Positions 6,214 through 11,370 of a stretch of DNA of 11,370 nt are shown in pieces; positions within the stretch are counted from its first letter, which is position 1, and each line of letters starts with the position of its first letter. Location: positions 1 to 11,370 of the forward strand of contig JAFYGX010000103.1 in the NCBI GenBank assembly GCA_017543025.1, in the 5' to 3' direction. The notes below the pieces were generated by a model. The model saw only the letters and a program-made list of their open reading frames with translations. It was not told the DNA's origin and did not search any database. This stretch comes from Solobacterium sp. GTDB taxonomy: Bacteria > Bacillota_I > Bacilli_A > Erysipelotrichales > Erysipelotrichaceae. The translations under genes and the position numbers were made by a program.

Positions 6214-7233
6214 ATGGCAAAAAGTGTACTTGGCGTAGAGTTCGGCTCCAGCAGAATCAAGATCTGCGAAGTGAAAAATGATGCGGTCGTCCGTTTTGTG
6301 AAAGAAGACATGCCGGAAAACATCGTTGTCGGAGGTGAGGTTGTCGCATGGGAGGCGCTGGCGGATTTTGTCGGCAGTGTCATGAAGGCAAACCACTTCA
6401 ATACGAAACAGATTCATCTTGTGATTCCGGATACTCTGACCTATACGAGACGGCTTACGCTTCCGATTATGACAGCGCAGCAGCTGAAGGTGAATCTGCC
6501 GTATGAATTTCACGATTTCATCTCTGATGACAAGGACAACTACATCTATGACTATGCAGTTGTCAGTGTGATGAAAGATGAAAACGGTACGGAAACCGGG
6601 CTGGATGTACTTGGGGTTGCGGCTGCCAAAGATCTGATCGAGCATTATGTCGAACTGTTCCGCTCCCGGCGGATGAAGCTGGTGAATGCGGCGCCGCAGT
6701 GTCTTGCGTACGGATGTCTTGTTCAGAAGATTGAACCGGAACTGGCGGACAGGGATTTCATTATTCTCGATCTCGGATTTTCTGCGACCCGGATCAATAT
6801 TTTCTCTCAGGGTATTTTTGATACCACAAGAACGATTGAAGAAGGCTGTCAGACACTGGCGAGGAGAGTGGCAGAGATCCTTGGCTGCGATGAGCATATC
6901 GCAGCGCTGCATCTGGTGCAGAATACAAACGGGGTAATGGATTCCGAAATTATCCGTGATGTCTGCGGTCAGATTGCGGTTGACGTCATGCGGGCTGTAA
7001 ACTATTACACCTATGAAAAACGGGACAATACGCTTGAAACGATTTATGTATGCGGAGGCGGCGCTCTGATTCCGCAGCTATTGGCGGAACTGCGCGACAG
7101 CGTTCCGCTTGAAATCGTTCCGCTCGCGGATCTGGAAGACGAACATATCAATGCGGATGTTCTGATGAACGGACCGGCAGCCGCCGGTATCTGCTGGAAC
7201 GGACAGAGAAAGCAGGTGGCACGGCATGAGTGA
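6214..7233 (+). CDS. pilM: Type IV pilus assembly protein PilM (actin-like ATPase)
   Basis: 339 residues with the ASKHA/actin-like fold signature. Phosphate-1 motif LGVEFGSSRIK is at 6-16 (Glu9 in place of the usual Asp), phosphate-2 motif ILDLGFSATR at 184-193, and adenosine motif YVCGGGALIPQ at 278-288. PilM is a cytosolic ring protein that binds the N-terminal tail of PilN and links the PilNO platform to the motor. The identity is strongly supported by the pilD-pilM-pilN-pilO order. An AGGTGA site precedes the ATG. The 3' end overlaps pilN by eight bases (ATGAGTGA), indicating translational coupling. Confidence 0.93.
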   Translation: MAKSVLGVEFGSSRIKICEVKNDAVVRFVKEDMPENIVVGGEVVAWEALADFVGSVMKANHFNTKQIHLVIPDTLTYTRRLTLPIMTAQQLKVNLPYEFHDFISDDKDNYIYDYAVVSVMKDENGTETGLDVLGVAAAKDLIEHYVELFRSRRMKLVNAAPQCLAYGCLVQKIEPELADRDFIILDLGFSATRINIFSQGIFDTTRTIEEGCQTLARRVAEILGCDEHIAALHLVQNTNGVMDSEIIRDVCGQIAVDVMRAVNYYTYEKRDNTLETIYVCGGGALIPQLLAELRDSVPLEIVPLADLEDEHINADVLMNGPAAAGICWNGQRKQVARHE

Positions 7234-7852
7234 GAAAAAGCAGGGGTTCCTTTCCCAGCCGATCAGTTTCGGCAGGAAGGGAGAAGGCAAAGGCCGTTAT
7301 CCGACCAAGAATTACATTAACCTGATTCAGGAGAAGAATAAGGGCAATAATATCCGTGCGATCATCCTGTTTGTGCTGTTCATGATCGTTCTTGCCATCT
7401 TTGTGCGGATCGCAGTCATCGGCCAGCTGGATAAGATCGCCAGGGCAGAAGCGCAGTATCGGACTGTGGAACGGCAGGTACAGGCAATCCGCAGTGCCAA
7501 TAATGAATATGATGAAGTAAAGTCGGTCTATGACGATGTGACAGACTGGTATATGACCGAAGCCGAAAAGGCGGAAGTCGACAAGAACAATGTCTTCAAA
7601 ATGCTGGAAGAAGATATGTATCCGTTTGTCGGAATTCAGCAGGTACAGATTGCCGGCCGGACGATTACCGTTACCACGACGGTTACGAATCTGAATACGG
7701 TTTCCCGCTTCCTCAGCATTCTGCAGAATGATCCGAGAAACGGATTCGTAACAGTAACGACAGCTTCCGCGAATAATGCGGGAGATGAAAACCGCAATGA
7801 TGTGATCGCGACCGTGATCATCACCTACGGCGGCGGGGAAGGAGGAAACTGA
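7226..7852 (+). CDS. pilN: Type IV pilus assembly protein PilN
   Basis: 208 residues. The cytosolic N-terminus contains YINLIQ at 30-35, matching the INLLP-type motif that inserts into PilM. One membrane helix (about 43-64) follows, then a coiled-coil region (about 65-100) and a C-terminal ferredoxin-like domain (VQIAGRTITVTTTV and VIATVIITY are the strand-like parts). It pairs with PilO to form the inner-membrane platform on the extracytoplasmic side. The N-terminal tail before INLI is longer and more basic than usual (about 30 residues). The stop is three bases before the pilO start. Confidence 0.9.
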   Translation: MSEKKQGFLSQPISFGRKGEGKGRYPTKNYINLIQEKNKGNNIRAIILFVLFMIVLAIFVRIAVIGQLDKIARAEAQYRTVERQVQAIRSANNEYDEVKSVYDDVTDWYMTEAEKAEVDKNNVFKMLEEDMYPFVGIQQVQIAGRTITVTTTVTNLNTVSRFLSILQNDPRNGFVTVTTASANNAGDENRNDVIATVIITYGGGEGGN

Positions 7853-7855
7853 TGT

Positions 7856-8500
7856 ATGCTGAAACATGAGTTTACTCTGAAGGAGAAGATCCTGCTCATG
7901 GTGGCAGTAGTGCTGGCACTCGGGCTTGTCTATTACAACTTTGTATACAAGTATTTTCAGAATCAGCTGAAGCTTTACGATACGGAGATTCTTGAACAGG
8001 AGCTGATCGCGGAGCAGGCGAAGGCCTCCAAGATTTCTCAGATGAAGCAGATCATTGATGAATCGGAAGGCCGGGTTACCGGTGATCTCTCCGTTTACAA
8101 TAACCAGTCGGCTGAGATCATCGAAATGGGTGAGATCTTCGATGAGGATGGCAGTAAAGTCAGCGTTACCTGGGTGGATCCGATCCTGACCGGAACGATT
8201 GTACGCCGGGATGTGAATATCACCTTCAGCTGCAGTTCCTATGAGAACTTCAAGAATATTCTGCGCAAGATGAGCGAAATGAAATACCGCTGTCTGATCC
8301 GGAATGTGACAGTCGCTGTCGGAGGCAGCCGGGACAACCGGCTTTCCCTGACCGATGCGAATGAGCTGAATGCGGCGATCTCGGTTACTTTCTTCGAGAC
8401 AACAGACGGCGCAACTTCGCTTGCCGGTCTTACTTCCGTGAATGTAGATACCGATCTTTCCGACAGTGAACTTGCCAAACGGGCTCACGCGTACGACTGA
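7856..8500 (+). CDS. pilO: Type IV pilus assembly protein PilO-like
   Basis: 214 residues. A short cytosolic N-terminus, one membrane helix (about 11-30), a coiled coil (about 33-70) and a C-terminal mixed domain with a conserved-looking SSYENFKNILRKM helix fit PilO/GspM topology. Primary sequence conservation is low in this family, so the call rests on topology and on its place directly after pilN. GGAGG at 7841-7845 lies 10 bases before the ATG at 7856. A second ATG at 7852 overlapping the pilN stop opens only a five-codon frame and is not used. It is the last gene before a strong terminator. Confidence 0.86.
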   Translation: MLKHEFTLKEKILLMVAVVLALGLVYYNFVYKYFQNQLKLYDTEILEQELIAEQAKASKISQMKQIIDESEGRVTGDLSVYNNQSAEIIEMGEIFDEDGSKVSVTWVDPILTGTIVRRDVNITFSCSSYENFKNILRKMSEMKYRCLIRNVTVAVGGSRDNRLSLTDANELNAAISVTFFETTDGATSLAGLTSVNVDTDLSDSELAKRAHAYD

Positions 8501-8522
8501 TCGCACATATGAAACCGGGATT

Positions 8523-8556
8523 AACCATCTGTCTGTGACAGGACAGATGGTTTTTT
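8523..8556 (+). terminator. Rho-independent terminator of the pilus operon
   Basis: A perfect 11-bp stem (8523-8533 with 8542-8552) with an eight-base loop and a T run at 8551-8556 lies 22 bases after the pilO stop. It ends the operon that began near 3365. Confidence 0.95.
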
Positions 8557-8589
8557 GTGAATCGGGATCGAAACCGGTTCGCAAAACGC

Positions 8590-8616
8590 GGTAAGATGGT
8601 TCTGAAGGGATAGAAT
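8590..8616 (+). promoter_or_regulatory. Possible promoter of the second zinc-ribbon operon
   Basis: GCGGTAAGAT (8588-8597) holds a -10-like TAAGAT, and a second hexamer TAGAAT lies at 8611-8616. The first would give a leader of roughly 28 bases, the second under 10. No -35 consensus is visible. GCGGTAARAT also occurs just before the glycosyltransferase gene at 10509-10518, which supports the first hexamer. Confidence 0.4.
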
Positions 8617-8631
8617 TGACAGAGAGAACAG

Positions 8632-9351
8632 ATGAAACAGGTAAATTGCAGAAACTGCGGTGCGGTATTCGATGAGAATCTGGAGAAGTGTCCTTATTGC
8701 GGGACGATGAACCGCAGAGGCGCTTATGGTTCGTTTCGAACTGCATTTGCCGGAATGATTGATCAGATGCTCGGTCTTCGTGATGAAGTGAATCAGTCTG
8801 TCAGTCAGACGGTGGTTTTTTCCGTTCTGCGGGCGGTGCTGCTGTGTGCTGCAGTGATCGCAATCGCTTTTGTGGCTTCCGGTTATGCGGATGTGAATAT
8901 CTACAGTGATCCGAAGCGTGATGAGGAGGCGTATCAGACGATCATCTGGGAAGATGAGAATCTGGACCGGCTGGAAGAAGCGTACCGGACGGATGATTTC
9001 AGCACGATCCGTGCGCTCTGGGCGGAGAATGGCAATGTGGTCCGCCGCTGGCCGCATTATGCGGATTACGTGCTGAAGGAGAATGCGCAGAAGATTCTGG
9101 AAGCGCCGTATTTTACTGTCCTGCAGCTTCAGAATGCTCTGTATTATGTGTATTTTCCGGAATACTATGTATCAGGAAATGCATTGAAACACGCCGATAT
9201 GGCGCAGTATGAATCTCTGCGGGAGAAGGTTCTGAAACGAATGGAGGAGATGGGGTATTCTGAGCAGGAGCTGAAGGAGATTTATGAGGCGAATGCCGAC
9301 AGTTATGGCTATCTGGATGTTTCAGATCTGGAACAGTATGTAAAGGAGTGA
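8632..9351 (+). CDS. Zinc-ribbon bitopic membrane protein C
   Basis: 239 residues. An N-terminal zinc ribbon (C6, C9, C20, C23; CRNC and CPYC) is followed by an amphipathic linker (about 35-58), one membrane helix (about 61-84) and an acidic, mainly helical domain of about 150 residues predicted outside the cell. Residues 111-150 (LDRLEEAYRTDDFSTIRALW onward) share an L....(D/G)(D/E)F/Y helical pattern with the next two proteins. No enzyme motif is seen and the family is not recognised. The ribosome binding site is weak (AGAGAGA close to the ATG). It starts 76 bases after the pilus operon terminator, so it has its own promoter, and its stop is six bases before the next ATG. Confidence 0.85.
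   Translation: MKQVNCRNCGAVFDENLEKCPYCGTMNRRGAYGSFRTAFAGMIDQMLGLRDEVNQSVSQTVVFSVLRAVLLCAAVIAIAFVASGYADVNIYSDPKRDEEAYQTIIWEDENLDRLEEAYRTDDFSTIRALWAENGNVVRRWPHYADYVLKENAQKILEAPYFTVLQLQNALYYVYFPEYYVSGNALKHADMAQYESLREKVLKRMEEMGYSEQELKEIYEANADSYGYLDVSDLEQYVKE
9343..9348 (+). promoter_or_regulatory. Ribosome binding site for zinc-ribbon protein D
   Basis: AAGGAG overlaps the end of the upstream coding sequence. It lies nine bases before ATG 9358 and six before an in-frame GTG at 9355. The ATG is preferred, but the two starts differ by only one residue. Confidence 0.65.
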
Positions 9352-9357
9352 CGCGTG

Positions 9358-10080
9358 ATGGTTAACTGTAAGAACTGCGGTGCACCGCTGTCCCTGAAGG
9401 ATGCGTACTGCCCGCATTGCGGAACGCCCAATCCGGAAGCGCAGGAACATCTGCGCAAGCTGAGAGCGCTTGACCGGGAGTTTCAGAACGCAAAGAGCGA
9501 AGTGCGCAGCGAAGTTCAGAAAAGCAGAAAAGGCTATGGGGTGCTTGTGATCCTTGTGATCGTTCTGCTGGCAAATCTGAGCCTGATTCCGCTCCATATG
9601 GCAAGCTATGAAATTGCCGATCGGATCCGGATATCCCGGATGAAGGACAGCGAAATCCGAACGAAGATGGACGCATTGCTGGAAGCAGGAGAGTTCAGTG
9701 AACTGTTTCTGTTTGTGAATCATTACAATCTTTCCTATACCGATTACGGTCCGTACTGCCGGATTGGCTATCTTGCGTCCGATTATGTGAGTTTTCTTGA
9801 GAATGTGACTTCGTTTCGCTACGATCCGGAACCGTATACCGACCCGCTGGTGAAGGCGTGTCAGAATATCATTGATTTCAAAACAGAGTACCGCAGCGTA
9901 CTCCGGTGGGAAGAGGATGAAACGTTCCGGGTATATACAGAGGCGCTGAACAGGGACTTTGACGCTGCCGCAAGAGAATATCTGAAACTGACGGACGAAG
10001 ATCTGCAGGATGCGGAGAATATGAAAGGCTCCGCATTGCTGGTAAGAGTGAATGAGAGGATGCATGATGAAGACAGGTAA
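9358..10080 (+). CDS. Zinc-ribbon bitopic membrane protein D
   Basis: 240 residues. A zinc ribbon (C4, C7, C18, C21; CKNC and CPHC) is followed by a charged coiled-coil-like linker (28-56), a membrane helix (about 59-80) and a helical extracytoplasmic domain of about 160 residues. MDALLEAGEFSELFLFVN (104-121) matches the helix pair of the protein before it and of the ribbonless one after it, so these look like tandem relatives. No catalytic motif is seen. It is translationally linked on both sides: the upstream stop is six bases away and its own 3' end overlaps the next gene by 14 bases. The cytosolic ribbon plus external helical domain suggests a transmembrane adaptor or sensor, which is inference. 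Confidence 0.86.
   Translation: MVNCKNCGAPLSLKDAYCPHCGTPNPEAQEHLRKLRALDREFQNAKSEVRSEVQKSRKGYGVLVILVIVLLANLSLIPLHMASYEIADRIRISRMKDSEIRTKMDALLEAGEFSELFLFVNHYNLSYTDYGPYCRIGYLASDYVSFLENVTSFRYDPEPYTDPLVKACQNIIDFKTEYRSVLRWEEDETFRVYTEALNRDFDAAAREYLKLTDEDLQDAENMKGSALLVRVNERMHDEDR
10055..10060 (+). promoter_or_regulatory. Ribosome binding site for the ribbonless third gene
   Basis: AGAGGA lies six bases before ATG 10067 and three before ATG 10064. An ATG at 10052 would be upstream of the site. ATG 10067 has the best spacing. Confidence 0.55.
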
Positions 10081-10465
10081 ATGGATTCCCGCCGCAAGGT
10101 TTGCAGTACTGTTCTTTCTGGCAGTCCTGTTTTTCAATGCATACATGCTGTTTGCGGAAATCCGGAGAACAGTCATATACAATTCCCGCTGCTATGGGCT
10201 GGAAGTGCTGAACGAATACTTTGACAGCGGTGATTATTACAGGGTTTATGAGAAAACGACGGAGAACAGATATGCGGATCAGACGCCGGCGGTGGATGTG
10301 AGTCAGTATGAGGCCTTCGGTCGTTACTATCATTCCTGGATGATGGCAAAAACACATGCGGACCGGGAACGGTTTCTCAGTGACATGGAAGAAGCGAAGC
10401 AGAAAATTACCTGGAAAAAGATCCGGAATGTGATCGAACAGCTTGAACGTGAGCTTCCCGATTGA
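10067..10465 (+). CDS. Small bitopic membrane protein, ribbonless relative of proteins C and D
   Basis: 132 residues. A short basic N-terminus and one membrane helix (about 8-30) precede a helical external domain of about 100 residues. LNEYFDSGDYYRVYEKTTEN (48-67) mirrors LLEAGEFSELFLFVN of the upstream protein, but there is no zinc ribbon. The basic leader and helix could act as an uncleaved signal anchor. It overlaps the upstream gene by 14 bases and is the last gene of the operon. ATG codons at 10052 and 10064 are alternatives. Function is unknown. Confidence 0.8.
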   Translation: MKTGKWIPAARFAVLFFLAVLFFNAYMLFAEIRRTVIYNSRCYGLEVLNEYFDSGDYYRVYEKTTENRYADQTPAVDVSQYEAFGRYYHSWMMAKTHADRERFLSDMEEAKQKITWKKIRNVIEQLERELPD

Positions 10466-10508
10466 TCTGAAACGGGCATTCTGTTCCGGTTTAAAAATGA
10501 ACCTGTTT

Positions 10509-10518
10509 GCGGTAAAAT
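10509..10518 (+). promoter_or_regulatory. Possible -10 element of the glycosyltransferase gene
   Basis: GCGGTAAAAT matches GCGGTAAGAT ahead of the zinc-ribbon operon. The -10-like TAAAAT (10513-10518) ends only 10 bases before the start codon, so transcription from it would give an almost leaderless mRNA. The 10466-10528 gap has only a weak imperfect hairpin near 10467-10489 and no confident terminator. Confidence 0.4.
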
Positions 10519-10528
10519 TTCAGTTGAT

Positions 10529-11370
10529 ATGAAAACATTGCCGGTATTGTATATTGTGATTCCCTGCTATAACGAGGAAGAAGTGCTGCCGATTACAGCA
10601 CCTCAGTTTCTGGCGGAGCTGAATCATCTCATCGAAGTAAAGAAGATTGCGGATCGCAGCCGTATTCTCTTTGTCAATGACGGAAGTTCGGACAGCACGT
10701 GGAAGATGATCTGTTCGCTTTCGGAAGAAGATCCGCATTATATCGGAATCTCGCAGTCCCGCAACCGCGGTCATCAGAGCTCGGTGCTGGCCGGGCTGAT
10801 GGAAGCGAAAGACCGATGTGATATTACGATCTCGATCGATTGTGACGGGCAGGATGATATCACTGCGATGGAGGAGATGGTTGACCGGTATCAGGATGGC
10901 TGTGAGGTCGTCTATGGCGTCCGTTCCAGCCGGGAAACAGATACCTGGTTCAAGCGCAATACCGCTCAGGGATTCTATAAGCTGCTGGGTGCGATGGGCG
11001 TGGAGACCGTATACAACCATGCGGATTACCGTCTGATCTCATCAAGAGTACTGAACCACTTCGCAGATTTTCAGGAAGTGAATATCTTTCTCAGGGGTAT
11101 GATCCCGCTCGTGGGGTTTGCCAGCACAAGTGTGTATTATGAACGTCATGAACGGCTGGCGGGAAAGAGCCATTATCCGTTAAGCAAGATGATTGCACTG
11201 GCGGTGGAGGGAATTACCAGTCTTTCCATTGAGCCGATTCATCTGGTTGCCAAAACAGGCATTGCAATTGCGCTGATCGGCGTAATCGGAATTCTGTGGG
11301 CGCTGTTCCGCCACTTCAGCGGACATACGATCGCCGGGTGGTCATCATTGACCTGCATCATCATTTTCCT
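10529..11370 (+). CDS. GT2 family polyprenyl-phosphate glycosyltransferase (GtrB/DPM1-like), 3' end outside window
   Basis: 280 residues are visible. The GT-A fold begins with VIPCYNEEEVLP (10-21). LFVNDGSSDSTW (47-58), SRNRGHQSSVLAGL (77-90) and the metal-binding DCDGQDD (104-110, in place of the usual DADLQDP) follow. RSSRETDTWFKR (132-143) and AGKSHYPLSKM (211-221) are typical of the DPM1/GtrB branch, which moves a sugar from a nucleotide donor to undecaprenyl phosphate at the cytosolic face. A membrane helix spans about 240-262, and a second begins near 270 and runs off the window, matching the two-helix tail of GtrB. The product may glycosylate wall polymers or surface proteins. No ribosome binding site precedes ATG 10529. 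The CNRG/HQSS and DCDG variants differ slightly from the commonest forms. Whether it belongs with the operon upstream is unclear. Confidence 0.93.
   Translation, partial: MKTLPVLYIVIPCYNEEEVLPITAPQFLAELNHLIEVKKIADRSRILFVNDGSSDSTWKMICSLSEEDPHYIGISQSRNRGHQSSVLAGLMEAKDRCDITISIDCDGQDDITAMEEMVDRYQDGCEVVYGVRSSRETDTWFKRNTAQGFYKLLGAMGVETVYNHADYRLISSRVLNHFADFQEVNIFLRGMIPLVGFASTSVYYERHERLAGKSHYPLSKMIALAVEGITSLSIEPIHLVAKTGIAIALIGVIGILWALFRHFSGHTIAGWSSLTCIIIF

Noticed and set aside
6139..6912. Minus-strand open frame opposite pilM
   Set aside because: Antisense to a clearly conserved actin-like ATPase, with low-complexity composition and no ribosome binding site evidence.
7148..8746. Very long open frame on the minus strand (532 codons) opposite pilN and pilO
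   Set aside because: It runs antisense to three well-supported genes and the pilus operon terminator. Its translation is rich in Arg, His and Ile with no domain, and it has no supported start. It is a by-product of codon bias in the real genes.
10467..10489. Imperfect hairpin after the third zinc-ribbon operon gene
   Set aside because: The stem has a mismatch or bulge after four pairs and is followed by A-rich, not T-rich, sequence, so it is not a convincing terminator.

Overview
The window looks like a chromosomal segment of a low-to-mid GC monoderm Firmicute. An Erysipelotrichales-like gut bacterium is my best guess, but I cannot prove that from sequence alone. Support comes from strong AGGAGG-type ribosome binding sites, short rho-independent terminators, standard code 11 (TGA used as stop, tryptophan as TGG), and secreted proteins built of InlB-type and DUF5648 repeats that are typical of Firmicute surface proteins. 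No rRNA, tRNA, CRISPR array, transposase or integrase was seen. No stretch of more than 300 bases lacks a gene; the longest gap is 1240-1418.

Layout. (1) 1-1239: 3' part of a secreted repeat protein with MucBP-like, InlB-type and DUF5648 repeats, closed by a clear terminator. (2) 1419-2939: a membrane-anchored TIR protein, with an N-terminal TIR domain that keeps the NADase glutamate, one membrane helix and a large, unrecognised domain predicted to lie outside the cell. (3) 2999-3250, minus strand: a small coiled-coil-like protein, convergent with the TIR gene, with its own hairpin terminator. (4) 3365-8500: a tightly packed eight-gene operon. It runs from a polytopic membrane protein through two zinc-ribbon membrane proteins and a pilin-like protein to prepilin peptidase (PilD), PilM, PilN and PilO, and ends at a strong terminator. 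(5) 8632-10465: a three-gene operon of related bitopic proteins, two with an N-terminal zinc ribbon and one without. (6) 10529-11370: start of a GT2 polyprenyl-phosphate glycosyltransferase, cut by the window end, with no visible ribosome binding site.

How the genes may work together. PilM (actin-like, cytosolic), PilN and PilO (bitopic) form the known assembly platform of type IV pilus and type II secretion machines, and PilD processes prepilins. The pilin-like protein just upstream overlaps pilD by four bases and is the obvious candidate substrate, though its processing site is non-canonical. No PilB/PilT ATPase, PilC or major pilin is in the window, so the rest of the machine must be elsewhere or is absent. 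The most unusual feature is that the pil genes sit between two sets of small membrane proteins. Each set has two zinc-ribbon members and one ribbonless relative. I know of no described type IV pilus locus with this arrangement, and I regard these proteins as candidate accessory or regulatory parts of the machine. That is inference from position only.
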